From: Setoptus koraiensis
Lineage: Eukaryota; Arthropoda
Reading direction: 5' to 3'
Assembly (NCBI GenBank): GCA_048013815.1
Contig: CM106586.1
Location: 19,406,001 to 19,470,000, forward strand
Length of the DNA stretch: 64,000 bases
The position numbers were made by a program, and so were the translations under genes. Below the pieces are notes generated by a model. The model did not search any database, was not told the DNA's origin, and saw only the letters and a list, made by a program, of their open reading frames with translations. Shown piece after piece: positions 21,086 through 33,398 of this stretch (the first letter of the stretch is position 1; the number at the start of each line of letters is the position of its first letter).

Positions 21086-22066
21086 ATGGTTTCTATCAAT
21101 CAAACGTCGTCAATTATGACAGATATCAACGGAAATTTGCTTAACACTAATCAACTAATCCAACCCACTAGCTCATTATGGCTGCTGTCAGAATATTTGG
21201 CTGGACCATTACATCAATTGGATCATCAGTTGAACTACTATTTGAATGAAATCTGGTCTGAGCATACCGATGAGCGTGTTGTTAAATTGCCATTTATGGG
21301 CGACGGACCATGGAAACTGCTAGCCGCCATCGGCTTGTATGTGTTTGCTATACTATATTTGGGGCCTCAATTTATAAACTCTAAAAGGAAACCATTTGAA
21401 CTAAATTGGTCAATAAGATCATATAACCTAATGATGATTATAAGCAATTGTTGGGCCTTCTATCATGGCTGTCGCATACTCAACTATGGCCTGTCGTGTT
21501 TCGGCTGCGAAATAATCGACTCCAAAGACAACAGTCCGGCCGGGTTAGAGCTACTCCGTTACGGTTGGTTATTTTTCCTATCGCGCATCATCGAATGGTT
21601 AGATACAATGTTTTTTGTGTTACGTAAGAAACCGTCACAAATAACAAAATTGCACCTATTTCATCATGCGTTTGTACCCCTATTGGTTTGGACTTATCTC
21701 AAGTTTCATCCGGGCAAAACGGTGGCCTTCTTTCCGCTTGTAAATTCGCTTGTACACACCATTATGTATAGTTATTATTTTCTTGCCACATTTGGGCCCA
21801 AAATTCAGCCCTATCTATGGTGGAAAAAATATTTGACCTCGATGCAAATAACACAGTTTGTTTTGATACTCATACAATTGGCCACTATCCCTTTGAGCAC
21901 AAGCCAGGAATGCCAGTATCCGAGAATGTTCTTATATATTGCCTTCGCTGGAGCAATTCTATTCTTATATCTATTCTATTCATACTACAAGTATACATAC
22001 AACTGTAGACATCTCCATTGTTCATCGAAGCAAGATCTGGTGTCAAAATGTAATAAATCTAATTAA
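21086..22066 (+). CDS. ELOVL-family very-long-chain fatty acid elongase
   Basis: This single-exon protein has 326 residues and starts at an ATG with a strong context (CACCATGG). ELO family members are ER multi-pass 3-ketoacyl-CoA synthases that condense malonyl-CoA with acyl-CoA. The family signatures are all present in order: LPFMGDGPWK, KPFEL, FFLSRIIEWLDTMFFVLRKK, the catalytic His box HLFHH, NSLVHTIMYSYYF and WWKKYLTSMQITQF. Several hydrophobic segments fit seven membrane passes. The pattern is nearest the ELOVL1/4/7-like group, but the exact subfamily is uncertain. AATAAA overlaps the last codons. The convergent MBLAC1-like gene ends only 59 bp away. Confidence 0.95.
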   Translation: MVSINQTSSIMTDINGNLLNTNQLIQPTSSLWLLSEYLAGPLHQLDHQLNYYLNEIWSEHTDERVVKLPFMGDGPWKLLAAIGLYVFAILYLGPQFINSKRKPFELNWSIRSYNLMMIISNCWAFYHGCRILNYGLSCFGCEIIDSKDNSPAGLELLRYGWLFFLSRIIEWLDTMFFVLRKKPSQITKLHLFHHAFVPLLVWTYLKFHPGKTVAFFPLVNSLVHTIMYSYYFLATFGPKIQPYLWWKKYLTSMQITQFVLILIQLATIPLSTSQECQYPRMFLYIAFAGAILFLYLFYSYYKYTYNCRHLHCSSKQDLVSKCNKSN

Positions 22067-22125
22067 TTAAATACTAACAATAATTATAATAGTAATAATA
22101 ACACAGCTCATACCAATGATACGAT

Positions 22126-22893
22126 TTAGTGTGTATTACTAGCAGGCACTTTAAACATGGGCCCATGGCCAGGGACAATGTAATCAGCAGTCTCTAGAAT
22201 TTTCTTTCTGTTGGCCCGTTGCAAATCAAGATTTTGCGATCCGGCCGCAATCCATATGCCTTCGTCCTCGATATCTTGTTCCCTTTCAAACAAATCGCCA
22301 ACTAGAGCCACCTTTCCCAACAAGTGGACATTGTCCACTATTAGCGACACACACTCTAGAGTGTGTCCAATTGTCGGCGTAACTTTCAGGTTGGGATTAT
22401 CTTCGATATGCAAATCCTGATATGTTATTACATCTACCATTTTCGTTTCGCCTCTTGTCTCATCATTACTGTTGCGTTTGGCACCTACATCAATTGTGTA
22501 GCTGCCTTTGGGTTCAAATAGATCCAAAAAATACTCCTCCACTCTGTATGGGCATGTGCCAACAAGATGCAATTTGGCATTCGTGAAAAGATTTAAATTT
22601 CCAATGTGATCCGCATGCGAATGACTACACACAACATAATCTATGTTGTCGGGATGCAATTTGTGCTTGTTGGCCAGAATGTCTTTTAATTGTTGCGTTT
22701 GCCACGGACCAAGAGTGTCAAATAATATGTTCGTGCCATTGCTTCTAACTAGGGCGCAAGTTCCGGTAGCAGTGATGCGAGAACTACCAATCAGATTTGT
22801 GGGTATCCTTTCAGCGAAATCTGGCCGCTTTTTAAAATCTAATTCGCTTGGACTGGAGTAACCATCGAGTATGACGTCTACGCATACGGACAT
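22126..22893 (-). CDS. MBLAC1: MBLAC1-type metallo-beta-lactamase-fold hydrolase
   Basis: This single-exon protein has 255 residues, close to human MBLAC1 (266). It carries the metal-binding motif HSHADHIGN, a later metal His in TPTIGHTLECVS, the Asp in VALVGDLFE and the final His in IVPGHGPMF. The fold is a metal-dependent hydrolase; human MBLAC1 has been reported as a nuclease acting on replication-dependent histone pre-mRNA. There is no signal peptide, so it is probably soluble. It converges with the elongase gene. Confidence 0.9.
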   Translation of the reverse strand: MSVCVDVILDGYSSPSELDFKKRPDFAERIPTNLIGSSRITATGTCALVRSNGTNILFDTLGPWQTQQLKDILANKHKLHPDNIDYVVCSHSHADHIGNLNLFTNAKLHLVGTCPYRVEEYFLDLFEPKGSYTIDVGAKRNSNDETRGETKMVDVITYQDLHIEDNPNLKVTPTIGHTLECVSLIVDNVHLLGKVALVGDLFEREQDIEDEGIWIAAGSQNLDLQRANRKKILETADYIVPGHGPMFKVPASNTH

Positions 22894-23253
22894 GTTGTTT
22901 ACACAGATATAAGTTGATTAATTAATTATCCGGTTAAATGATTGGCTATAACCCGGCAAATTTCTTTCTCCACGGCGCTACATTTCACTGTAATGGCACA
23001 CAGAAACATATGATTTGAGTTTTTCAAACAAAAACAAAGCCTGCCCGTGCGCACGTTGCGCCGCATGCAGTGCACAATCACTTGCTTTGTCCCTGTCGGT
23101 GGTTGTTGCCCATCAATCTCTGCATTATTAATTCTGCAATCATTATTAATTAATAATTACATCGATTCAGTCGATATCAAATGCACTTTGGAAAGCGTAG
23201 CCTTTTTAGTTCAAAAGTAAATAATTTTGCGACCACCCTTTACGTATCAGGGG

Positions 23254-23467
23254 ATGACCAACAAACCGCATGTCGTTGCTAAGGTGAGTTTGAGTTACTG
23301 CTGTAAAATTAACGCACTCTTCACCTTGTCTTCTCTCATGCTAATAATTAATAATTTCTTTCTTTTCTTGCCTCTAGTACTTTATTCACAGCCATCAGGA
23401 CATAGTTATGAGACAAAAGTCATTGTGGGCAGTGAGAAAATCCAATAAACTATCGAAGTTTTTCTAG
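23254..23467 (+). CDS. Possible two-exon gene for a 39-residue basic protein
   Basis: An ATG at 23254 opens MTNKPHVVAK, followed by a consensus donor (AAG|GTGAGT). A long pyrimidine tract and CTCTAG acceptor precede a second open segment (23378-23467) beginning YFIHSHQDIVMRQK and ending at TAG. The two segments join in phase 0. The splice signals are unusually good for a chance match, but I do not recognise the product and the coding length is very short. It may be the 3' end of a longer gene whose start I misplace, or a transposon remnant. Confidence 0.3.
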
Positions 23468-26400
23468 TTATTGACATCAAGAAGTTCTCTTTGGCTTCAG
23501 TTATGATGCATCTCATGTCTGAAAAAGAATTAGACAAGATACTTCTTGCATTCTCTGAACATGCGGTTTTTCTAATGAGTCTTTCAGATAACTATTTTAT
23601 TATCACTCGCACATTCCTCGTGAGATTTCATACCAATGCTTTGTGTTTCTTTACATATATTGTTGAAGATGGCAATACCGATTAAATTTCTTAAATTAGA
23701 TTTCTAATCGAAAATTTGTGAACATGTTGACCATATCATCAGATCGAACTCTGGCAAGACAAGAATTTCTGGTAGGATACTCTTGGGGCCGCCAAAGTAT
23801 CTAGTCTTAATCATATCAGAAGCATTATACACAACGATCTCTAGTCCAATTATTACCAGTTGTCTTCATATATCCCCAGCAACAGATGGTGTTGAGCAAT
23901 GAATGGAAAAATCTTGGGGATAACTTCGACTAATAAAGTCTGTTGAAGAGGCTTTGAGAGGATCAATGGAGCAGTCAGACCAACGTTTATTGAGGCCAAT
24001 ATGACATCAGAGGCCAGTGCTCAGTTTTGCCTATGAGGCACCAGAAAATGATTGGCGTCAATCAATTCGTTAGCTATTAACGGATTTGTGATAAATCATT
24101 TGTCCCGCCGGACAAATATCCCGTCAACAAATTGTGCCGTGTTGCTGTCACGAGATTGTCCCATCGCTATGGTTGAAATTGCAACCGAATGCAAAATCAG
24201 CGGCGATAATTATTATTCGATTGACTAATAATTAATTGTATTCAATGTTGATTGGTTGGCATGGTCGCCAGCGGGCAGCTCACAATTGTCAGTGGCCAGC
24301 CGGTCGACTGTGACTCGTCTTTCATATTCATTCAAGTTTATTATCACTTGTCCCATTCATGTAGCGTGTCCTTTTTCCAGATTGTTGTTGTCCAATTGCT
24401 GAACACTAGCTGAACAACAATAATGACACGAGTGACAGCGGCAACGAGTGATAATTTTACCACTAGCACATTGACAGTTCAATTATCGTACGGAAGAGGG
24501 CCTCGACGATGCCCGTGCCCCGAATGGACATCATTGTACAGTTATGTCAATGTATTATGTAATCGTTGAAAGTGCCAACAGTTGCTCAAGTAGGTGTTAC
24601 AATTGAACATGTCATGTCATCGTGTAGATTAAATTATCATCACATTGAATTGATTGTTGACTATGGAGTGTCGATCGTTTAAATGTAGTCAGGTTGCGAT
24701 TGTGCCATGTCTCTGTTTGAATCATTCAAATTGAATCTGCATCTAGGCCCCCTGTGCGTCGACGAGCGAACTACAAACCAGCAAACCTGCTGCGTGACAG
24801 TGACTAAAAAATGGTTGCACCTTGTATCGGAGAGCTAGGCAAAACATTTGGCTGGCGGGGCGAGCTGCACATTAATTAACAAGGCAGAGAGCGAGAGTAA
24901 AGCTGAGTTAGAAGCGATAAGGGCGATAAAGTGGCGATCAATCAGGCGATAAGAGCAACTTCCTCGCCGGACTTGAGCTTCTTTCCTTGAATTTCGCATT
25001 GAATTTGCTTGCTGTTGGGCCTGCATTGGTGCATGGCCCGAGGAGATCATTGATTTTCGTATTATCAGATGTGTGAGTGGCATAGAAAGGGAGAGTGAGA
25101 GTGAGAGCGAAACATGAACTGAATTTGAAAATGCGCCAAGTGGCAGTAATATTAGACGAATAATGTTAATTGATTGACTTTCTGCTCAATTGTCATTCTC
25201 TGCACACTTACAAACACCATCAATCTTACACCTGAAACGTAACAAGTGCGCAAAAAGTTCAAACGGTGCCAATCAATTGTTAATGTGTGTGTGTGTGTCG
25301 GCCGGATAACTGGATCACCGGAAATCACTGGCAAGATAAACGAACTGTCTCATTAGGCGGGCAATTAACGCCACAGTTGTGACTGGGCACACACACAAGC
25401 CGGCCCGATTGACAACTTGTTCACTCTTTATTTCGTTTCGTCTTACTTTCGTTTCAGCCCGCCAACCGCTCGCCGGCCGATCGCTCATGCCCGCCGTCCG
25501 CCGTCCGCTGTCCGATCCGCCGGCCTGACCGCAACGGCAGCTCGACTTTGTTTGTTTATCCGCGGTCGCTCGCTGGTCGACGGGTCGGCCGGTCGGCCGG
25601 CTGGCCGGCCGGCGAGCAGCATCAGGCTGGCTTGTGTGTGTGGCTCTAATTATCTTGCATCATTATATGTTTTTCGCCATGAAATTAGAATGATAGATTG
25701 GCCAGAAAAAGCTGAGAGAGAGCTGATATGAATGAAATGATTTCGCCTGCACACTCAACGTCCATTCATGAATGTTGTCGCTGAGCTTTGTTAGGCGGCC
25801 CGGTAGTTTGTTGGGCCCTCGCACCTGTTGTTTGCCCACTGGCTGTCAAACTGTTTGAACAGATTGCATAGTATTGCGTCGCCCGTTGCTTGTGCCAGAG
25901 TGTTGATATATCTTTGTTGTTAATTATATTGGCCCGTTGAAGCCCGGCAATTAAGCGACACAAGCGCAAGCACAACAACAACATCAACATCAACAACAAT
26001 AATGATAATAATAATAAACTTGTCCTGTTGCCTATAAAGTATAAAGTGGCCTAAAAGCCGGAGCAAGTTCAATTGACCAACAGCGGCGCTTGTCGTCGAC
26101 ATTATTGTCGGTTGCTCGAGTTGTGGTGATGTTGTTGTCGGCAGGCAGCCGCTTCTCTATTGCGGCTCATCACCTGGCCGTCGCGACAATCCCGTCGTTG
26201 GTCGGCGTTTATCCGCCGGCCCAGTGCGTTTATCTCGGGCCCGCTCGTCTCGGCTTCGTTTGTCTCGGCTTCGTTCATCTCGACTACGTCTATCTGGACT
26301 ACGAACGGCTTGCCAGGGCCGCCAGAGGACAGTTTTAGCTGGCGACCAAATGCACTCTGCAAGCCGGCAGATCGCAGCCCGAGATAAGACCACGGCGGGC

Positions 26401-26890
26401 GTTATTTTTTATTGTTGTTTGTTGTGCAACAAGTTACATAATGATATATGAGTCATATGATAATATACGAGTTATATGATAATATATGAGAATGTATAAT
26501 AATAATATGTGTGCTTGATTGTTTTGGCGTTGCACGGCCATCCGGGCGACCAGCATCAGTGCGAGCCGAGAGGCCGGCCAGATGGGGCAAGCCGGACGGA
26601 TGGTGGCGCTGCTCTAGATGATTATCGTCGCCAAGCGATGATGATTGATGATTATCTGGCGTCGTCGTCGTCGTTGCTGCTGCTGCTGTTGTTGTTGTTG
26701 TTGTTGCTGCTGCTGCTGTTGTCGAGACGGCGGGCGAACACAGGTGAACGCAACACTGTTCACCTGTATTTGCTTAGATGCCGCCATCGATCCGCCTGTC
26801 TCGGCCATCGAGTTCGTTAGCGAGCGAGCCAATCGAGATTCTCATTACGATTATAATGGCCATGCCAGTGTGTGCTGTAATTCGACCGTC

Positions 26891-26935
26891 CGCTTCGAGT
26901 CCGCTTCGAATGCGCTTCGAATTCGCTTCGAATCC
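26891..26935. repeat. 11-bp tandem repeat (CGCTTCGAATN x4)
   Basis: Four units with an 11-bp spacing, each carrying TTCGA; the second to fourth contain the palindrome TTCGAA. Confidence 0.7.
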
Positions 26936-27997
26936 GCCCGCTCCGCCGAGCTGGCCAGTGGTCGAGCCAGCCACCCGGCTGGCCAGTTATGGCCGGTATT
27001 ATGGCCAGTATGATACACACAGTTATGAACACAGTTGATAGTTTTATCAGCACTAATCTCTTTCTTGGCCACTTTCATGCCACACACACACACACATTAT
27101 TTGCTAGCCTGCCGACTTATTATGTAACTTCCCGTTCATCGTTTAAGTGATGAGGAAGTGATCATTAATGAAGGGTTACACGCCATCTTACGTTGATGTC
27201 GCCAATCAACATGTGGTTCGTGTTGTATGTATGTGTGTGTGTGTTCAACTACTCCCACCCTACGCCACTAATTTATGCCTTATTGCGCAATCAAAATAAT
27301 AACGGTAATTATTTCACCGGCCGCCTGTGCACTCTCTTTGTGTGGCGCAATCTTTGCCCATGGCTTTAGATTAACTTTATCTAGACTCTACATTCTAGAG
27401 TCGGCTGTAGATTGCATAATGGCAATAATGGATGATGGTGGAAATGGATTATGGATTGGAGAGACAATGCGCTTTTTGTTTACTTTTTTATTTTATTAAT
27501 CAACAAAAATGCCATCTCAAGTTTTGATTGACATTGGCACGACATCGTGTATTTATATATAAATATGTATAGTTGCACAAACTGTTTCATGTTGATATAA
27601 TAATAATAACGATAATTGATGTCTATGTAAATATTTATATGTGTGCGATTGCCATTCTTTTTATTCATTCATACTTGTCGCCTACAATGTATCTTTTTCG
27701 TTCTCTAGCTATAGCTAGAAGCTATCTCGCTTTGGTCCTTCTTTTCTAGATACATTCGTTTGTTGTTGATGCTTTTTTTGCTCCAATTTTCTCCTTCTTT
27801 TACTTTTTTTAGTTAGTTAACGATGCGATGACAGACAGACAGACAGACAAACAAGCAAGCAAGCAAGCGAACACAATAACGCTATTACGTTACGTAATAA
27901 CACTAAATTGATTTCTTTCTTTCTTTCTTTTGTTGTTGTCGTCGTTGTTGTCGATGTTGTTGCTTGGTGACATTAATTAAACCATATTAATTCTCGT

Positions 27998-28758
27998 CTA
28001 GTATTGTGGTGCGTATTGATCGTGGTCTCCCTCATCAACTGAGGCGTATTGGCTTAGATCGTATTGTTGGTTGTTGTTTGAGTATGTCTGATGATCATTG
28101 CTTGCATAGGAGTCCATTGATTCGTAAGAAGATGGGGCACTGTATGATGGGGCACTGTATGATGGGGCACTGTAAGATGGCTCTGGGTATGAAGCAGCGT
28201 ACGATGGTTGGCTGTAGCTCTGTTGTGGGTAAGATGGGTACGATGGGTATGATGGGTACTGCTCGATTTGGGCGCGCGCGCGCGAGTGTGTTATAACATT
28301 ACGATTACATCATCATTATCCATTACATCCGGTTATAATGTGTGTGTGTGTGTGTTGACATAATGACAAATTTTGATAACAAGAGACAAGTTGATTAGAC
28401 AATGTATCTATTTGGCATAGAGGTGCGACTGGCGCGTGGTCATTAGTTGTCATTGCTGGTGTTTATTTGCATGGAGAAACAAAGTCAACACAAAGCAATT
28501 AATTAACGCAATCAATCGCGATTTATTAATTTGCGCGCAAAAACTTACCTTGGGTGGCAATTTCTGTTCAATGGCAATTGGGATTGGCAGAGGAAGTGGG
28601 AAAAAGCCTAATTGTCTGTGGAACTGATTCTTAAGTACGAGTGCTAATAAAGCGGCACTTTTGACCAATTTCTTTTTGCCGGCTTCTGCGGGTCTGGGCG
28701 CCAGGCTAATCAGGCAGGCGACAAGCACTGCTATTGATAGGATTTGTACGAACTTCAT
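27998..28758 (-). CDS. Small secreted Tyr/Pro/Ser-rich protein, cuticle-like
   Basis: Two exons, 28758-28549 and 28258-27998, join in phase 0 with a perfect donor (AAG|GTAAGT) and give 156 residues. The N-terminus is a clear signal peptide (MKFVQILSIAVLVACLISL, cut near AEAG). It is followed by a Lys-start hydrophobic segment (GKKKLVKSAALLALVLK) and a LPLPLPIPIAI stretch, a layout seen in arthropod secreted and cuticular proteins. Exon 2 encodes repeats YPS x3 and YSAPS x3, then a Gln/Asn/Tyr-rich tail ending YAPQY. Such Tyr-rich repeats suit a structural extracellular material that can be cross-linked, but the exact role is inferred. The predicted acceptor follows a (GC)n run. An 8-bp minisatellite lies just upstream of the start codon. 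Confidence 0.8.
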
Positions 28759-28803
28759 TGTGATAATGTGTGTTGTTGGTTGCTGTTGACTGTTACGTGT
28801 GTC

Positions 28804-28896
28804 GGATATTCGGATGTTCGGATATTCGGATGTTCGGATATTCGGATATTCGGATATTCGGATATTCGGATATTTGGATATTTGGATATTTGGATA
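28804..28896. repeat. 8-bp minisatellite (CGGATATT, about 11 units)
   Basis: Alternating CGGATATT and CGGATGTT units decay to TGGATATT at the right end. The array starts 46 bp upstream of the start codon of the Tyr-rich protein gene. Confidence 0.9.
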
Positions 28897-30660
28897 TAGG
28901 TAAACAAATGCACAAACGATGCGGTTAGAATTGGTGCTTCTCGTATGCGTACGCGTTACAGGTAGAGAGGCGAAGATGTGAAGAATTATGTGTATATATC
29001 ATATGTGAATATATTATATAATTGTGTGTGTGTGTGTGTGTGTGTATGTGGATGCAGATACTAACGGTAAACAGAAAATGGATAAATAATAATAAAAAAT
29101 AAATAAATACTCTAGAGAGAATGTGTGCTTACTATACTATGGGTTTTTTTGTTTTTTGTCAGTTGTTGTAGGTCGATGATGAATAAACATAACTGATCGT
29201 TGAATGATGGTCATCAGTCATCATTGTCGTGCTTATATACGATTTTTCTGCCACCATTTCTCTGGCCTGTTGCGATTGCGTAACGTAGCAGCATGAGAGG
29301 CATAACAGTAAAAGGGGTATAACGTTGTTATGATGCGTGCACACTGCCAATCGGCTGGCCAGTGGGAGTCGACCTAGGTGGTGGTGTCGTTGTTGCTGTT
29401 GCTGTTGTTGTTGTTGTTGTCGTTGGCTGTTGGCAGTTTGCCCCTCAGTACAGGTAGCGGTCAGCGCATTTGCGAGCGAGGCAACCTAGCGAAGCAACAC
29501 CGACAGCACCGACAACAACAGCAACAACAGCAACAACAGCAACGACAGCAACAACAGCACCAACACCGACAACAGCAGCAACAACAACAACAACGGCAAC
29601 CACAGCTGATACTCGGGGCAATCCCAAGTTCGGGGCCGAGCGAGCTACTTATTGAGATCAACAGCGGCGTTATATTGAGGGGCAACAGGTAACGGAAAGC
29701 CGGCCAACAGGTAGTGGCAGCGTCGAGAAGTGTGCGGTTTCACTCTCACTTTGTGCTTTTCGCTGGCCAGCTCTTGACTGGCCAGCTTTTCACTGGCAAA
29801 CTTTTCACTAGTCGCTAGTTACGTAATAGTAGCGGTAACGGTAACGGTAACAAGTCAAGTGTGTGTCGTCATTAGTTGTTTGTTGCCGCCCACAATTGAT
29901 GATGATGATGATGCTCTGTGCCGGTTGTGCAAACCGTTAGTTGGTTACATCATCTTATCCGAGCAGAGTGTGCACATTTTTTCGCTTGTTTCATTCATGC
30001 TTGCAGTTAGTATTGTGGCCACTTGTTACGGCCATACTTGCGATCGGCGCCGGCGCTGCTGCCGCCGCCGGGTAGCGGCAATGATGCAATTTGCATTGCT
30101 ATTCCGTCCGCATACGTCCGTCCGCTCGCTCACCTTGCTCCGCACCGAGCCAAGCACAGCTCAGCTCAACTCAACTACCCGACCGGCTATCCGACCGCCC
30201 GACCGACCAGCTATCCGACCGCCCGACCGTCCGGCCGCCCGACCGCCTGACCAGACAGTCGGACGATCGAGCAAGCGAAATAGCGAAATAGCGAGACGGC
30301 GAGCAACAAACCGAATAAAAGAAATGTTGTTGCTGTCGCTCTTCCTTGGCGGATATGTTGCTCGAGGGGCTTACTGGTTACCCAAGCCGAGCGCTACCTG
30401 GTTAGTCAATAGTTACACAGTGCGCTGGCGATCGGCTGGCGTTTCGCAAACCGTTGACTGTTAGCGCGAACCGACGCAACCAGACAACGATAACAAACGG
30501 CGGACAGGTAGCAAATATTGAGCAGCTGCTCTCTCCGCGTTCTTTCAATATTCGCCCGATATCATCGCTCGCTCTCACGTTCGTTTGGCCCTCTTTTGGC
30601 GCTCGTTTGGCTCACTGTCGCCCTCTTTCGGCCCAAGTGGCTCAACTGCAGACCGCAGCC

Positions 30661-30720
30661 GAGTGACCAGCGGACGTCGCGAGTGACCAGCGAACGTCGA
30701 GAGTGACCAGCGAACGTCGA
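30661..30720. repeat. 20-bp tandem repeat, 3 units
   Basis: The units GAGTGACCAGCGAACGTCGA are near-identical, the first differing at two sites. Confidence 0.9.
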
Positions 30721-31158
30721 AAGCGACCGCTGGCTCGTTGAGACAATCGCATCGGATGGTGGCGACGACGTTTCAGAGATGGCCGAGCGGCACAAAGCTC
30801 GCGATTGAGTCGCCCTGAGCGAGGCTCAAATCGTTTGAATGGTCGCAATCGTTCATTTTGTTCAGATATTTCAATCAACAATGTAGCCGTGCAATGGTGG
30901 GCGCCGGTGGCGCCGTCCGTCCAGCGGGCTGGGAGCCTCGATTGCACGCTGTCGTGCGCTGTCGGGCTGTCGGGCCGCCGGCCGGACGCGGGCCGCGGCA
31001 CGCACCGGAGGCGCGCATGGCCGTTGCGCACTTACACTGTTGTAATTGATTTGGGCGGCCGTCGGGCCGCCATCGGGCCCGCCGATTGAATGGCTGCCAG
31101 CGATAACAAATTGTCAATAAAAGCGTAAATATTTGCCGCTCGCAAACAGCGCCCACCA

Positions 31159-31160
<2 letters not shown>

Positions 31161-31211
<51 letters not shown>
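31161..31211. repeat. AC dinucleotide microsatellite
   Basis: About 25 uninterrupted AC units. Confidence 0.95.
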
Positions 31212-31213
<2 letters not shown>

Positions 31214-33365
31214 GTACAAATAGTGGCAATAAAAAGTGAAAAATAAAATGCCCGGCGCGATAATTGAGCCGCTGTCTGCTGATGGAGCCACCTGCGGGTT
31301 GCGTCGTGCCCGCCGCCATTGATCGCACACAGTAAAAACATGGACAGAGACAGGTGAATTTAATCAGTTGTTGCTGTTGTTGTTGTTGTCGTTGTTGTTG
31401 CTGTTGTTGTTGTTGCGACTGGCCAGATATCTGAGCAACGTGAGCAATAAACAACTGGCCACTGGCCGACGCCGCTTCGGCCATCGGCTGGCGATTGTTG
31501 TTGCATTGGCACACAATCGCGCGATAGGAAATGCGATGGCAATTGCATCTCGTACGTTTTATCTCATGATCTATGAGTGTCGTAGTGACGATGAGACGCC
31601 GACGGTCAGCGCTCGCTGGCCGGCGCTCGATGGTCAGCGGGCGCCTAGATAAAATAAATTTTATTTATCTGCGGCCATTTCGTGCGCTCTGGCGTGTGCG
31701 TGTGTGTGTGCTGGATTTGGCAAGCTCGTTTGCTGCTGGCGAGCCAATCACGGACAGCGAGCGAGTCAGCTGACGTTTGTTGTGGGACAGACAACAAGTG
31801 TTTTGCGACTCGCAACACCGGATGCCGTGCCTACACACACACTCACTGGCACTGACACAAGCGCTCGAGCGGACAAACGTTGCGCACAAACAAACAACAA
31901 AGTTGCTCGCTGTCAGTGGTCAGCTGACTTTGGTCAGTCAGTCTCGTTTAGTCGGTTATTAGCATGTATCAATTATCACCGTCATCGGCTGGCTGTGGCG
32001 CCGGCCCAAAATCAATATCTGGCCAGCTTAATGCTCGGGCATGTGGGTGAGAATGGTGCCACGAACAGAGGCCAACTTTGCTGAAGGTGAGAGGGCGAGC
32101 GACCAGAGAGAGAGAGAGCGAGCGAAGCCAGGTGAAATAAAACGCCGAGCTGCTCATTAGATTCAGATGGTCGCTGACCGGATGGCCGGCCGGCCGGCCG
32201 GCCGGCTGACTGGCCAATCGGCGGATATCGTCGGAGGCAATCTCAATTATTGCCATCGGTGGCAAGGCCACAGAGTGCGCAGAGTGGCCGGCAAACGAGA
32301 TCGCGTAATAACGGCAATAACACATTATATATTGCATGTTATATATTACACACATTGCGCATTATGTATTAGATATATTGGATAAGTTGCTGGAAATTGG
32401 CTATTGAGGATGGACGGTTAGCTTGTGTGCAACAGCGACAGCAACAACGACAGCAACAACGACAGCAACAACGACACACAGCTTATAAAGCTCGCGGAGA
32501 AAGAGATTAGACACATTTGTAGAAAGGTGAGTCAATTACTTGCATTGGCACACTAACTAGCCGCCGCTAGCTGCTCATATCAATTGTGCCGGTACAAGTG
32601 ACCCAGTCAACAGGTTGTTGTTACATATAAAACAAGTTACAGTTGCAGCGCTAATGTCGTTTGCTTTCATTGCGCTTGTTGTCGTTGTTGCATAATTAAC
32701 TCGCTGGCCCAACCACTGGCGCTGTTATTATTCCGAGAACAGTATTCCCGAGAAAGAAAGAGCCTAAATTATTTAACATCAACTAACAAACTGACGCCAA
32801 CAACCAAACCGGCAACCGACTCCCTCTCTCTCTCTGTCCACTCGTTGGTACCAACACTTGTTACTACCTGTTGCTACAATTATTACATAATATTGCTATA
32901 ATATTATTTAATATTATGTGTATTATGTGCATTGTGTGTGTTGTGTGTGTCGTGTGTGTTGTGTGTGTCGTGTGTGTTGTGTGTGTCGTGTGTGTTGTGT
33001 GTGTTGTGTGCATTGGGCAACGACGCACACACACACGACAACCGTTGTCGGACGACGGCGACCAGTGGTCAGTTTAATCATGTCACACACACACACACAA
33101 ACGCGCCGGACGCAACGAATCGTCATCGTTTGGTCTCATTAGAGGGGCGCACTCAGAGGGGTATTATCGCTCATTATTATTATTATTACAATTAGATTAG
33201 GCTCTCAACAGGCATTGCATGTATTGTGAGTATCATGTATATTATGTGCATTATATGGCATTACCGTGAGCCGGCGCGCTATAATTCATAAATTACAGAC
33301 AAAATTTATAAATGGCCGCGTTGCCTAATTGCCGCCCTTTATTCCTGTTGTAATAATCGCGATAT

Positions 33366-33398
33366 ATATCTGGATATATCTGGATATATCTGGATATA
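33366..33398. repeat. 12-bp tandem repeat (ATATATCTGGAT)
   Basis: Three near-exact units in an AT-rich context. Confidence 0.75.

Larger units (their letters stand above)
22894..27997. other. Gene-poor intergenic region
   Basis: Apart from the possible small gene at 23254-23467, no gene is supported. A minus-strand frame at 23704-23865 looks coding-like but has no start. The rest holds GC-rich patches (CCGG-rich at 25590-25612), an 11-bp TTCGAA array (26891-26935), a TTG/CTG tract (about 26681-26721) and GACA/AAGC/TTTC runs (27829-27930). Confidence 0.55.

Noticed and set aside
28133-28183. Short tandem GGGGCACTGTATGAT units, CRISPR-like at first sight
   Set aside because: They are the reverse strand of the YSAPS codon repeat in the Tyr-rich protein; there are no spacers.
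30324-30464. Short frame starting MLLLSLFLGGYVARGAYW, like a signal peptide
   Set aside because: It is only 46 codons, the rest is unremarkable, and there is no conserved motif or splice site.
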